64,000 nucleotides of DNA, taken from NCBI RefSeq assembly GCF_050003625.1, contig NC_134399.1:107734615-107798614 (forward strand), written 5' to 3'. The notes beneath the pieces were generated by a model. That model was given only the letters and a program-made list of their open reading frames with translations, did no database searches and was not told the DNA's origin. A program made the position numbers and the translations under genes. Below are positions 22,905 through 35,403 of the stretch, piece by piece; within the stretch, counting starts at the first letter, position 1, and every line of letters starts with the position of its first letter. Source of the stretch: Haematobia irritans (taxonomy: Eukaryota > Arthropoda > Insecta > Diptera > Muscidae).

Positions 22905-25180
22905 ATCTTTCAAAGAAATTCAATTTTGTCAAAATTATATTTCGATAGAAAATTTTACCAACATTTTATTTCTATAGAAAATTTTATCAAAATTTTATTT
23001 CTATAGAAAATTTTGTGAATATTGTATTTCTATAGAAATTTTTTTTTCAAAAATTTATTTCTATAGAAATTGTACTAGTATTTCTACAGAAAATATTTTA
23101 AAATTTTTATTTCTATAGAAATTTCTGTCAACATTTTATTTCTATAGAAAATTTTCTCAAAATTTTATTTTTAAAGAATATTTTGTCAAAATTTTATTTC
23201 TATAGAAAGTTTTGTCTAAATTTTATTCCTATAGACAATTTTATCAAAAATTTTTTTATATAGAAAATTTTGTCAAAACTTTGTTTCTATAGAAAATTTT
23301 GTCAAACCTTATTTCTATAGAAAATTTGTTAAAAAATTTTATTTCTACAGAAAACTTTGTCAAACTTTAATTCCTATAGAAAATCTTGTCAAAATTATCA
23401 AAATTTTATTTCTTGAGCAATTTTTGTCACAATTTTTTTCCATATAAAATTCTATCAAAATTTCATTTCTATAGAAACTATTTTAAAATTTTAATTTCCA
23501 TAAAAAATTTTGTCAAAATTTTATGCCTACAGAAAATTTTGTCAACATTTTATTTCTATAGAAATTTCTGTCAAAAAATCCTATAGAAAATTTTCTAAAC
23601 ATTTTGTTTTTATAGAATATTTTGTCAAATTTTATTTCTATAGAAAATTTTGTCTATATTTTATTTCTATAGAAAATTTTGTCAAAATTTTTTTGTATAG
23701 AAAATCTTGTAAAATTTTGATTTCTATAGAAAATTTTGTCAAAATTTTACTTTCTAAAGAAAATTGTAATTTCTAAAGAAAAGTTTGTCAAAATTTTATT
23801 TCTATAGAAAATTTTGTCAAAATTTTAATTTCTATAGAAAATTTCATCAACATTTTAAATTTTAATTTTTTTTTTAAATTTTAGTTTATATAGAAAATTT
23901 TGTCAAAATTTTAAGTCTATAGAAAATTTTGTCAAAATTTTAAAGTCTATAGAAAATTTTGTCAAAATTTTAATTTCTATAGAAAATTTTATCAAAATTT
24001 TATTTCTAGAGAAAATTGTCTATTTTTCTATAGACAATTTCGTCAAAATTTTAATTTCTATATAAAATTTTATCAAAATTATTTTCTATAGAAAATTTCG
24101 TCAAAATTTTAATTTCTATAGAAAATTTTATCGAAAATAATTTCTATAGAAAATGTCATCAACATTTTACTTTTATCAACATTTTAAATTTTAAATAGAA
24201 CAATTAGTTTAAATAGAACATTTTGTCAAAATGTTAAGGTCTATAGAAAAATTTGTCCAAATTTCATTTCTATGGCAAATTTTGTCAAAATTTTATTTCT
24301 ATAGAAAATTTTGTTAAACATTTTATTTCTATAGAAAATTTTATTAACATTTTATTTCTATAGAACATTTTGTCAAAATTTTATTTCTGCAGAAAAATTT
24401 TTCAAAACTTTATTTCTTTAGAAAATTTTGTCAACATTTTGATTTCATTGTTGTTGTTTTTTTTTTGATTTCAGCTTAAAACCATGCATTGACTAAACTA
24501 CAAGTGTAGCTTAACCAACAGAGGAAAAGAATGTTTGTCAAATTTATTTGGGCGAAGCCCTATAGACTGCAAGATGGTTGGATGGACGCACGTTTCGGAA
24601 TTACCACATTCCTCATCAGCATCCTCTACTTGCAGCAAAACTATCAACCAATTGATTTCTATAAAAAATTTTGTCAAAATGTTATTTCTATAGAAAATTT
24701 TGTCAAAATTTTTATTTCTTTTGCAAATTTTGTCAAAATTTTATTTCTATAGAAAATTTTGTCAAAATTTTATTTCTATTGAAAGTTTTGTCAAAATTTT
24801 ATTTCTATAGAAAATTTTGTCAAAATTTTATTTCTATAGAAAATTTTGTCAAAATTTTATTTCTATAGAAAATTTTGTCAAAATTTTATTTCTATAGAAA
24901 AGTTTGTCAAAATTTTATTTCTATAGAAAATTTTGTCAAAATTTTAGTTCTATAGAAAATTTTGTCAAAATTTTAGTTCTTTAGAAAATTTTATCACAAA
25001 TTTATTTCTGTAGAAAATCTTGTCAACATTTTATGTCTATAGAAAAATTTGTCAAAAATTATTTCTATATAAATTTTTTTCAAAATTTTATGTCTATAGA
25101 AAATTTTGTCAAAATTTTAGTTCAATAGAAAATGTTGTCAAAATGTTGTTATTTCTATAGAAAATTTTGTCAAAATTGTG
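22905..25180. repeat. 29-bp CTATAG minisatellite (very long array)
   Basis: About 2.1 kb of the 29-bp unit in the TTTCTATAGAAAATTTTGTC orientation, more degenerate on the left (22905-24450) and more uniform on the right (24655-25000). It is split by a piece of the 442-bp repeat at 24466-24655. Confidence 0.95.
24466..24655 (-). repeat. Partial copy of the 442-bp repeat unit
   Basis: GATTTCAGCTTAAAACCATG to AAAACTATCAACCAATTGAT corresponds, in reverse orientation, to about 190 bp of each 31284-32610 unit, with few differences. It sits inside the 29-bp array, as does the triple array. Confidence 0.9.
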
Positions 25181-25380
25181 TTTCTTAAAAAATTGAAATA
25201 CCTCTTACTTGGAGAGGAATTGTTTGCCAAAACTGCCAATAGATCAAGAATTGTTGTTTGCTGTGAAATTTGTATGGTTTCCCAGATAAGAAATTATTTT
25301 TTTGCGTGTAGGTATCAGTCAAATACAATTAGAGCTTGTTCTACCTTCTTGAAGTGCTTATTAAGCTCTTTGTTTTTTTA

Positions 25381-25557
25381 TTCAATCACAAAATTAATGG
25401 ATCGAAGTAATTTTTAGTTTAAATGTCTTCAATTGCAGCAATGATAGTATCAATCACATTTTAATTGACTTCGGTGATTGATACTATCATTGCTGTTATT
25501 GAGTTAATTGATCCAACTAAAAAATTAATTGATCATACTATAAAATTAATTGATACT
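25381..25557. repeat. ATTAATTG-family fragment
   Basis: TTCAATCACAAAATTAATGG and GATACTATCATTGCTGTTATTG match the interior of the ATTAATTG MITEs in rearranged order. It precedes a full copy. Confidence 0.6.
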
Positions 25558-25850
25558 ACACAGAAACAAATTTCACGAAAATTTTTCCAATTAAAATCTT
25601 AATTCAGTTTTAAAAAATATTCAATTAAAAATTTAATTGATTTAACAAATTTTTTTAATTGAAAGAAAAATCAATCACTCAAATTAATAGTATGAATTAA
25701 TTTTTTAATTGGACCAATTAATATTTTAATTGACTGTCAAGGTTTTAATTGATACTATCATTTCGGTGATTGAAGACATTTCAATTAAAAAATTAATTGG
25801 ATCAATTAAATTCGTGATTGAATCAGAAGAATTTTTTTGTGTATTAATTT
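25558..25850. mobile_element. ATTAATTG-rich MITE (about 290 bp)
   Basis: CACAGAAACAAATTTCACG at the left, GAATTTTTTTGTG at the right, TA on both sides. The interior has repeated AATTAATTTTTTAATTGG. A related tail (to about 25972) follows. Confidence 0.75.
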
Positions 25851-25975
25851 TTGTGATTGTTGTTTGTTTTAATTAAACAATTTTTGAATCAATTGTGAAA
25901 TTTTTAATTGAATCTATTTGAAAAGTCAATTAAAATTTTAATTGGAAATATTTTGGTGAAATTTTTTTCTGTACA

Positions 25976-26810
25976 TAAAGCAAGCGGTCAAGTGCGAAGA
26001 TGGGCTACATCGGTCAATGTTTCGATGTAGCCTCCCGATTTGAGTTCCCCTACATAAAGCTTTGTGATTGCAGTTTCTACAGATCCATCACCAACCCATT
26101 CCACAAATGTATATCTGCTGTTACCTCACTGAGACCTTCGTGCCTATAGTTCCTCCACTGAGACCCTCCTTAATTTCTATGAGTAGTAGTTTAATAACTC
26201 TTAGCTGGAGCTAATGTCAACTAAAGCCGACTGGACCACCAACTAGAACTAACAGTAGCCACCCCAAACTGTCCGGAAAGCAACCATTTTCGGACCAAAG
26301 TATTAATCAACTTCCGATTGCCTACGTCTCAGTAAATATCCCAGTTCCCGATCAACTACATATTGGCGAATTATTTATTTTTCTATCATTTACAAACCAA
26401 AGTTGTCATCGTCAGCTACCGATCATCTCGGAATTAGCTAAAGACTCCGTGTTCCTGGAATAAAGCACGGATACCTCGGAAAGACGAGTTGAGGCGCCGT
26501 ATAACGGGACGGTGCATGAAAGGTAACATTAGACAATGAAGCCTGGATCATATTTTCAAACTGGATCTGGATCATTTAAATGAGTACAGCAGTACTAAAC
26601 TACAAATCAATTCTTATGTTTCCGACTGCCTACTTGGAGAACATCCAGACAATATTAGATAGTTGACATATATATAACGTAAGTAGATTGTAAAATAGTT
26701 TCAATAAAACATTCATAATTCATATTTCACTCAAGAAAGGCAAACACTTGTGTTGTTATTCCGGAAAGCTTAGTGGATCCTTGTAGATGACTGAACCTAC
26801 TTTAGTCAAC
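25976..26810. other. Less AT-rich stretch, nothing identified
   Basis: About 26080-26700 is noticeably less AT-rich than its neighbours and not repeated in the window. An AATAAAACATTCATAATTCA stretch near 26705 would fit a polyadenylation region, so a decayed LTR or 3' UTR is possible, but no ends or coding blocks were found. Confidence 0.35.
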
Positions 26811-26946
26811 CATAAAATTAATTTTTGTGATTGATTTTTGTTTCTATTAAAAAATTTGTTGAATCAATTAAATTTTTAAATATATTTTTTTAAATATATT
26901 TTTAAATATATTTTTGAAAAAAAGTTCGTGTTTTTTTTTCTGTGTA
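26811..26946. repeat. ATTAATTG-family fragment
   Basis: Matches the end of the ATTAATTG MITE (GTGATTGATTTTTGTTTC to TTTTTTTCTGTGTA). Truncated. Confidence 0.6.
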
Positions 26947-27833
26947 TGAATAACGACCCGAGGACTAAACGTTCCAAATATATTAACTACACTTATCTGT
27001 ATTAAAATATACTCCTATTTTCCTAATCTTTACTCTGCCCCTTCGTCATCTTACAAAACTCCCATTGATAGTACAACTCAAGGAAATCAAGTTTATTAAC
27101 GTTTTGCCTAAAACGATGGAGGTAGAGAAAATTGGCAAATTTTCACAATATTGAATAATCTCTTAGCAAATTATTATGTTTGACTGCGCTGTCATATAGC
27201 TGGTATTACTGATTATTCCCAGCGGTAAGCTATTGCAACTTCAAGTTCAATCACACCCATTCTACTCAATCCTCAACAAGAAAAATGTGTGAATCCAAGC
27301 TTGCCTAAAATGACTGCACATCCATGTGTATGGAAGCGAAAGAAATTGTTTGTTAGAGTTAAAAATAATTTATTATTCATTTTGTTTATTGTCAAAAAAA
27401 AAAAAAAAACTAAAATGCATTTTATATTTTGTGAACGTTATTTATTTTTTTCTTAATTTCCAAAAGCTTGCAATTCAAGTTTTTCCCCCTTTTTGGATTT
27501 CGCTTTCTTATTGCTACAGCGAGTGCTGTTAATAAGGCAACTGAAGCTGGTACATGCTAGTATATTCCATTAAGATGCATTTTACCGCTCGCAGCATGTC
27601 GAAGAAAGTTAATGTTGAGTAGCAAATTGTTATACCGCCAAACAAAATATTGCGAATTATCCAAGAGCCAGCCAGTTAACATATTGGCTTCTATGGGTAA
27701 AAATCTACTATGATCACAAAACCGTCTCTTTGGCCAAAGGCTGTCAACTGTCGAAGAATACTAAAGTCGCATTACGTGTGAAGTTTAAATGAGACAAGCA
27801 GCATACATTGTATTAAGGTAGAGATGCCGACAT
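26947..27833. other. Intergenic sequence
   Basis: No recognised gene or element. A poly-A run lies at 27396-27409. Confidence 0.4.
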
Positions 27834-28010
27834 ATGAGTAAATGTTTGTATTATAGCTCGAAGAGGAAGTCCAACATAGAATTTTGTAGCGGGTCCAACA
27901 GACATATTGTCCTAGCAGAGCGGGACAATAAGAACCAGGTCGCTATAGAAGTACCGGTCAAAAGGTTCCACGAAAAGAGGTTACCATCAAACCATCCGAA
28001 AAAAATATAG
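27834..28010 (+). CDS. Small unassigned ORF (58 codons)
   Basis: ATG at 27834 to TAG at 28010. The translation starts MSKCLYYSSKRKSNIEFC, continues HIVLAERDNKNQVAIEVPVK, and is basic overall, with no signal peptide or membrane segment. The base composition is less AT-rich than the flanks. It is not part of any repeat seen here. It is directly followed by a CCAGC element at 28078. It could be a remnant exon, a decayed transposon frame or chance; nothing recognisable supports a function. Confidence 0.2.
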   Translation: MSKCLYYSSKRKSNIEFCSGSNRHIVLAERDNKNQVAIEVPVKRFHEKRLPSNHPKKI

Positions 28011-28077
28011 GAAACGATTCTCCTCAGGCAAAAGCAAAAAGACAAAACGTTTGGAAAACGGGTGTCGCAAACATTCG

Positions 28078-29032
28078 CCACAAAAAAAGAGCTTCCAAAA
28101 AAGTAGTTTAGATCGCCAATTTGTGATCCGTAAGTTGTGCAAACTTGGATCATCTCCAATGAATTTTACATGGGCTTATCATAGGATGAAAGTACTCCAT
28201 TTTTGGATCCTTTGCATTACTTTAGAAGTTGTGCCTTGGAATTTCATTTGGATGAAGAAATTTAAAAAACTGAAACACACAATTTTTTTTTTCAATTTCA
28301 CTTTTTATTTTTATCAGTATTTTTTGTTACACTCTTAGTTTTTTATTATCTAATATTTACAAATTGAAAAACTTCTTCGCTTCCACCGGGGGTTGAAGCT
28401 GGGTCTGTTGGCACCATAACAGAACGCCTTAGCACACTCAGCCGCAAACGCCATTGAACACGATGCATCAAAACGTCTATTCAATTGTTTGTGATCTGAA
28501 CCCAATATAACACCACGGCATAACATTCTAACTACTTCCTGAGATGTTCTTTATTATTATGAATGAAAAAATAAAGATCGCAGGTCCAAATCTCTCCAGT
28601 GAACATTTTTTATCAAATATTTTCTAAAAAATAATTTTTTTTGTTAGACATCCTTTATATTTTTTCGGTATATATTTTTGTATAAAAATATTTTTTCCAT
28701 TAAAAATCAACATAAAATTAAAAATTGTCGTAATTTGCAAAACCTTCTCAAAAGAACATCCATGGAAGTGAAAAAGTCAAACGGTACAGATTCAAATCCC
28801 AGCTGGGATGAATTTTTTTATTATTTTTTTTTTTACTTTTTTATTGATTTTCTATTCTTTTTTCGAAATTTAATTGTCCAAAAAATAAAATTTCACTTAA
28901 AACGGCCTATTTCAATACTTTCTAAGACTTGTCCAAAAGGACTGCAACGGAAGTGAAAAAAATCGATAGGGGATCCCGGGATGGGCTTTAAAAGAAATGT
29001 TTGTGGAACAACTTCCAATTTTTTTTAGCTGG
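28078..29032 (+). mobile_element. CCAGC...GCTGG element, second full copy
   Basis: 955 bp. It starts CCACAAAAAAAGAGCTTCC and ends ACTTCCAATTTTTTTTAGCTGG. It has the same order of parts as 18537-19581: minus-strand Leu/Ser-like tRNA segment (about 28382-28455), then box B-like sequences at about 28580 and 28793 (GATTCAAATCC). No protein is encoded. Confidence 0.75.
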
Positions 29033-29310
29033 GTGTTTGTTATTTTTGTTTTTAGCTGGGTCCGACCACCGTGAATTACGGCTATAGACCAGAACTACAT
29101 TACACTCAAAAAAATTTACCTGAATTCAAATGTTTGTGGACTTTTCCAAAAGGACTGCATAGGAAGTGGAAAAAGTTGATGGGGGAAATGTTTGTGGAAC
29201 AACTTACAATTTTTTTTAGCTGGGTGTTTGCTATTGCAGTCCGACCACCACCTAGCAAATAGAAGCGTGAATTACGGCTATAGACCAAAACTACATTACA
29301 CTCAAAACAT
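29033..29310. repeat. Local direct duplication next to CCAGC element
   Basis: GCTGGGTGTTTG...GTGAATTACGGCTATAGACC is present at 29028-29110 and again at 29218-29300, separated by another CCAGC-element 3' end (29124-29224). It looks like a local tandem duplication that included the element terminus. Confidence 0.7.
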
Positions 29311-30139
29311 TTACCTGAATTCAATGGTTCTCTTAAGTACCAAAATAACTCTTTTCTTAATTAAATCTTTATTTTAAGGAACAATTTTTACGACTTTAAC
29401 GGAGGGATGCAAACTGGCTTTTCAAGAAAAGGTTATGATTTTAAATTAAAATTTCCTTATTAAAGAAATTTTTGTTTCACATCAGGTCACTATTTTATTT
29501 TTTTAGTGTAAGGACCAGCTAAGATGACCCAAAAAGGAAAGTGCTTCAACTGTGATAGCTGCACGGAAAACAATGTAAACTATTTCGTGGGAAAAATGAA
29601 CTACCTCGTATAAAAATTGTACATCACTTTTTGAAATTTCCACACTGAAAAAATTTTGACCTAATATGAAAGATTAAGCAACCTATATTTTAGTACACAC
29701 AATTTTAAGACAAATAGTTTTATTATTTTTTATTTTTTTTTATTGTTGGTTTATGGTATTCTTCCTGAAATATAGGAATTCGGATAACCGGATTTAGAAA
29801 AAAAAACAAAAATTTATTCTGATTTGACCGAAACCCGTTTTTTTTTCATTAAAAAATTATTATGTTATTTTGGCACCCTATAGGCAATCTATGAGCAATG
29901 ATTATTTCCAAGTTTTTTGAGAAGAGAATCATTAACAGTAATCTTGAAGCCTCTGGCTGATAAGGCCCCAGCAACTGCATATGTCACCAATTTTATCATT
30001 TATTTTTCTAAGGAGATAATACAGTTTATATTACAATTTCGAAGTAAATGTGTACCACTGTGGCTCCTACCACGATTGCCACAGTTAGTAATATTCTACC
30101 AAAAATGGTAGATTTTTTTACTGTTTAGTAGATTTGTAG
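29311..30139. other. AT-rich intergenic sequence
   Basis: No convincing gene. A short frame at 29917-30111 has no recognised domain. A CACTGAAAAAATTTTG segment near 29645 resembles a CAC-type MITE end. Confidence 0.4.
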
Positions 30140-30213
30140 AATTCTTCTATAGAAATAAAATGTAGACAAAATTATCTATAGAAATAACATTTTGACAAAA
30201 TGTTCTATAGAAA

Positions 30214-31250
30214 AACAAGTAAGGAAAGTCTAAAGTCGGGCGGGACCGACTATATTATACCCTGCACCACTAAATTTTCGATACCATATCACATCCGTCA
30301 AATGTGTTGGTGCTATATATAAAGGATTGTCCCAAATACATACAGTTAAATATCACTCGATTTGGACAGAATTTGATAGACTTTTACAAAATCTATAGAC
30401 TCTAAATTTAAGTTGGCTAATGCACTAGGGTGGAACACAATTTTAGTAAAAAAAATATGGGAAACATTTAAATCTGAAGCAATTTTAAGGAAACTTCGCA
30501 AAAGTTTATTTATGATTTATCGCTCGATATATATATGTATTAGAAGCTTGGTAAAATTAGAGTAATTTTTACAACTTTTCGACTAAGCAGTGGCGATTTA
30601 ACAAGAAAAATGTTGGTATTTTGACCATTTTTGTCGAAATCAGAAAAAATATATATGGGAGCTATATCTAAATCTGAACCGATTTCAATCAAATTTGGCA
30701 CACATGACTATATTACTAATTGTACTCCTAGTGCAAAATTTCAACCAAATTGGGCCAAAACTCTGGCTTCTGGGGCCATATAAGTCCATATCGGGCGAAA
30801 AATATATATGGAAGCTATATCTAAATCTGAATCGATTTCAATCAAATATTGCACACTTGACTATACGACTAGGTGTTATGTTTGCACAAAATTTCAAGCA
30901 AATCGGTATAAAACTCTGGCTGCTGGGTCCATATTAATGCATATCGGGCGAAAGATATATATGGGCGCTATATCTGAATCTGAACCGATTTCTTTCAAAA
31001 TAAATAGGATTCTATTCTGACCCAAATTAGGAACATGTGCCAAATTTGAAGGCGATTGGACTTAAATTGCGACCTAGACTTTGATCACAAAAATGTGTTC
31101 ACAGACAGACGGACATGGTTATATCGACTCAGGGACCCACCCTGAGCATTATTGCCAAAGACACCATGTGTCTATCTCGTCTCCTTCTGGGTGTTACAAA
31201 CATATGCAATAACTTATAATACCCTGTTCCACAGTGTGGCGCAGGGTATA
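30214..31250 (+). mobile_element. Helentron-like element, complete copy
   Basis: 1037 bp. The 5' end is AACAAGTAAGGAAAGTCTAA with GTCGGGCGGGACCGAC and TATTATACCCTGCACCAC. The 3' end has GACGGACATGGTTATATCGAC and then TAATACCCTGTTCCACAGTG with GCAGGGTATA. It has three internal modules with the AAATTTCAA(C/G)CAAAT(T/C)GG core. The inverted TATACCCTG and CAGGGTATA at the two ends fit Helentron subterminal inverted motifs. It lies inside the 29-bp array with no obvious target duplication. Confidence 0.8.
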
Positions 31251-31283
31251 AAAATGTTGACAAAATTTTCTATAGAAAAATTT

Positions 31284-32670
31284 AAGCTACTCTTGCAGTT
31301 TAGTCAATGTATGGTTTTAAGCTGAAATAAAAAAAACAACAACAATGCTTAAAGAACAAAACCAACAATAACAAAACAAAACAAATGGAAAAAGAAGAGG
31401 AGGCACGCTCAAAATAAACCCAGCCATGTGAATTCAAATCGATGATTTGACAGTGGCATAGGAAAAGAGATATGTTTGTTTCGAGTTTATTTCGGCATAA
31501 GCCGGCTATCAATGTAAAACCTTTTTTCGGAGGGTTCAAGTGTGGTTTTTGTTGGGTTTAATAAACTGCCTGAATTTATTCTGATAATTGGTTGATAGTT
31601 TTGCTGCAAGTAGAGGATGCTGATGAGGAATGTGGTAATTCCGAAACGTGCGTCCATCCAACCATCTTGCAGTCTATAGGGCTTTGCCCAAATAAATTTG
31701 ACAAACATTCTTTTCCTCTGTTGGTTAAGCTACTCTTGTAGTTTAGTCAATGTATGGTTTTAAGCTGAAATAAAAAAACAACAACAATGCTTAAAGAACA
31801 AAACCAACAATAACAAAACAAAACAAATGGAAAAAGAAGAGGAGGCACGCTCAAAATAAACCCAGCCATGTGAATTCAAATCGATGATTTGACAGTGGCA
31901 TAGGAAAAGAGATATGTTTGTTTCGAGTTTATTTCGGCATAAGCCGGCTATCAATGTAAAACCTTTTTTCGGAGGGTTCAAGTGTGGTTTTTGTTGGGTT
32001 TAATAAACTGCCTGAATTTATTCTGATAATTGGTTGATAGTTTTGCTGCAAGTAGAGGATGCTGATGAGGAATGTGGTAATTCCGAAACGTGCGTCCATC
32101 CAACCATCTTGCAGTCTATAGGGCTTTGCCCAAATAAATTTGACAAACATTCTTTTCCTCTGTTGGTTAAGCTACTCTTGTAGTTTAGTCAATGTATGGT
32201 TTTAAGCTGAAATAAAAAAACAACAACAATGCTTAAAGAACAAAACCAACAATAACAAAACAAAACAAATGGAAAAAGAAGAGGAGGCACGCTCAAAATA
32301 AACCCAGCCATGTGAATTCAAATCGATGATTTGACAGTGGCATAGGAAAAGAGATATGTTTGTTTCGAGTTTATTTCGGCATAAGCCGGCTATCAATGTA
32401 AAACCTTTTTTCGGAGGGTTCAAGTGTGGTTTTTGTTGGGTTTAATAAACTGCCTGAATTTATTCTGATAATTGGTTGATAGTTTTGCTGCAAGTAGAGG
32501 ATGCTGATGAGGAATGTGGTAATTCCGAAACGTGCGTCCATCCAACCATCTTGCAGTCTATAGGGCTTTGCCCAAATAAATTTGACAAACATTCTTTTCC
32601 TCTGTTGGTTAAGCTACTCTTGTAGTTTAGTCAATGTATGGTTTTAAGCTGAAATAAAAAAACAACAACG
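31284..32670. repeat. 442-bp tandem repeat, three full units plus a partial
   Basis: AAGCTACTCTTG starts units at 31284, 31727, 32169 and 32611; the last stops after about 60 bp. The units are almost identical (one A indel near 31330 and a C/T at 31296). Each has on the minus strand two overlapping frames (one beginning MFVKFIWAKPYRLQDGWMD, one MNPPKKGFTLIAGLCRNK) repeated intact because the DNA is identical. No recognised protein family. Confidence 0.95.
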
Positions 32671-34027
32671 AAAACAAATGTTGACAAAATTTTATATAGA
32701 AAACAAATTTTGACAAAATTGTCTACAGAAATAATATTTTGACAAAATTTTCTATAGAAATAAAATTTTGACAAAATTTTCTATAGAAATTTAAATTTTG
32801 ACAAAATTTTCTATAGAAATAAAATGTTGACAAAATTTTCTATAGAAATAAAATTTTGATAAAATTTTCTATAGAAATAACATTTTGACAAAACAATCTA
32901 TAGAAATGACAAAATTTTCAATAGAAAACAAATTTTGACTAAATTTTCTATAGAAATAAACTTTTGACTAAATTTTCTATAGAAATAAACTTTTGACAAA
33001 ATTTTCTATAGAAATTTAAATTTCGACAAAATTTTCTATAGAAATAACATTTTGACAAAATTTTCTATAGAAATAAAATTTTGACAAAATTTTCTATAGA
33101 AATAAAATTTTGATAAAATTTTCTATAGAAATAACATTTTGACAAAATTTTCTATAGAAGTAAAATTTTGACAAAACAATCTATAGAAATAAAACTATGA
33201 AAAATTTTTCTACAAAAATAAAATTTTGACGAAATTTTCTATAGAAATAAAATGTTGTCAAAATTTTCTATAGAAATTACAATTTCGACAAAACATTCTA
33301 TAGAAATAAAATGTTGACAACATTTTCTACAGAAATAAAATTTTGACAAAATTTTCTACAGAAATAAAATTTTGACAAAACTTTCTATAGAAATAAAATT
33401 TTGACAAAATTTTTTATAGAAATAAATATAGTACTTAAAATTTCGACACAATTTTCTATAGAAATAAAATGTTGACAAAATTTTCTATAGAAATTAAAAT
33501 TTCGATAAAATTTTCTATAGAAATTAAAATTTTGGCAAACTTTTCTATAGAAATGAAATGTTGACAAAATTTTCTATAGAAATAAAATTTTAACAAAATT
33601 TTCTTCAGAAATAAAATGTTGACAAAATTTTCTGTAGAAATAAATATAGTAATTAACATTTCGACAAAAATTTCTATAGAAATAAAATTTTGACAAAATT
33701 TTCAACAGAACTTAAAATTTTGACAAAATTTTCTATAGAAATTTTGACGAAATTTTCTATAGAAATGTTGACAAAATTTTCTATAGAAATAAAATTTTGA
33801 CACAATTTTCTATAGAAATACAATTTTGACAAAATTTTCTATAGGAATAAAATTTGGACAAAATTTTCTAAAGAAATAAAATTTTGACAAAATTTTCTAT
33901 AGAAACAAAATTTTGAAAATATTTTCGATAGAAATAAAATTTTGAAAAAGTTTTCTATAGAAATAAAAATTCAATTCAATTTCTTTAAAAATTTGAAGTA
34001 TTGTGTTGTTTCATACAATTCATTGTG

Positions 34028-35403
34028 CACTGAAAAAAATATTGTCGTGAGGTCAAAGATTTAATGTCTATAAAATACGAATGCTAATTTTGCTTAGCAT
34101 AGAAGACGCATTTCTCTAATATAAAGTTTTTTTCCTTATCCAAAAGTCGATAAACTTTTCAATGAAGTCGTATTGTCCTTATAATTAAGTGATTTGACTT
34201 AAAAATGGGTATCATAACATGAAAGAAAAATTGTTTGGGCTAAGGTCAGCTTGACTTTAATAATTCAGAAAAATTCTTTAAATTTAATGAAATTGTCTTT
34301 AAATTTGTTGTCTTTTTGCATCTTGACTACAAAGCAAAAAATCGTTCAAATATAGGACATGTTTTTCAAAACTTTATTTTAAAGAAGTTTTTACTTGAAA
34401 TATAGCATAATTTCTACTGGAAGTCGAGTCTTAATTCGGAAAATAAAGTTGTCGTTAACTCGTTTTTAAAGGACTTTGATAGCATATGAAGAAAAAAAGC
34501 TGAGAAAGCGAAAAAATAAAATTTGCTTCCTAGAAGCAAGTACACAAAGCTCAAATTTAAAAGATAATTGTGTCTTAAAAGTATCCTTACTTGTATTCCT
34601 CGCTTCTTTGGCTCGGAATCAATATCAAATTTTTTAAAGTAAAGACAAAATCTGTGGAACCGGGCATGCTTTTTTTCAGTGTGGGTAAGTTTTCCCGCTG
34701 GTGCACGCTAAAATCGTTAAAACATTCAAAATTCGACGCCTTGACAATTCAAGAGATATTTATACACGAGTCCGGTTCCAAAGATTTTGTCTTTACTTTA
34801 AAATTTGGTATTGATTCCGAGCCAAAGAAGCGAGGAATACAAGTAAGGATACTTTTAAGACACAATTCTCTTTTAAATTTGGGTTTTGTGTATTTGCTTC
34901 TAGGAAGCAAATTTTAATTTTTCGCTTTTTCAGCTTTTCTTCATATGCTATCAAAGTCCTTTAAAAACGAGTTAACGACAACTTTATTTTCCGAATTAAG
35001 ACTCGACTTCCAGTAGTAATTACGCTATGTTTCAAGTAAAAAGCGTCTTTAAAATAAAGTGTTGAAAAACATGTCCTATATTTGAACGATTTTTTGCTTT
35101 GTAGTCAAGATGCAAAAAGACAACAAATTTAAAGACAATTTCATTAAATTTAAAGAATTTTTCTGAATTATTAAATTCAAGTTGACCTTAGCCCTAACAT
35201 TTTTTCTTTCATGTTATGATACCCATTTTTAAGTGAAATCACTTAATTATATGGATAATACGACTTCATTGAAAATTTTATCGACTTTTGGACAAGGAAA
35301 AAAACTTTATATTAGAGAAATGCGTCTTCTATGCTAAGCAAAATTTGCATTCGTATTTTAAAGACATGAAATCTTTAACCCCACGACAATATTTTTTTCA
35401 GTG
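34028..35403. mobile_element. Giant foldback element
   Basis: 1376 bp, CACTGAAAAAAATATTGTCG to CGACAATATTTTTTTCAGTG. The left arm (34028-34663) and right arm (34772-35403) are inverted copies of each other with only scattered changes, around a loop of about 108 bp. The loop carries its own TTTTTTTCAGTG, identical to the element terminus. The frame at 34591-34917 simply crosses the loop. Single-arm relatives lie at 37288-37848 and, more diverged, at 61073-61600. Confidence 0.9.

Larger units (their letters stand above)
30140..33970. repeat. 29-bp array region interrupted by two elements
   Basis: 29-bp units at about 30140-30213, 31251-31280 and 32671-33970 belong to one array. It is split by a Helentron-like element (30214-31250) and a block of 442-bp tandem units (31284-32670). 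The last stretch alone has about 45 units, many nearly identical. Confidence 0.9.

Noticed and set aside
22905..25180. CRISPR-like array
   Set aside because: There are no unique spacers. The unit is a continuous 29-bp tandem repeat in a fly-type genome.
31300..32592. Six repeated frames of 73-79 codons as genes
   Set aside because: Preserved only because the 442-bp units are nearly identical DNA; no family is recognised and there is no sign of selection visible here.
34591..34917. 108-codon frame
   Set aside because: It crosses the loop of the giant foldback; the sequence is explained by inverted repeats and has no protein features.
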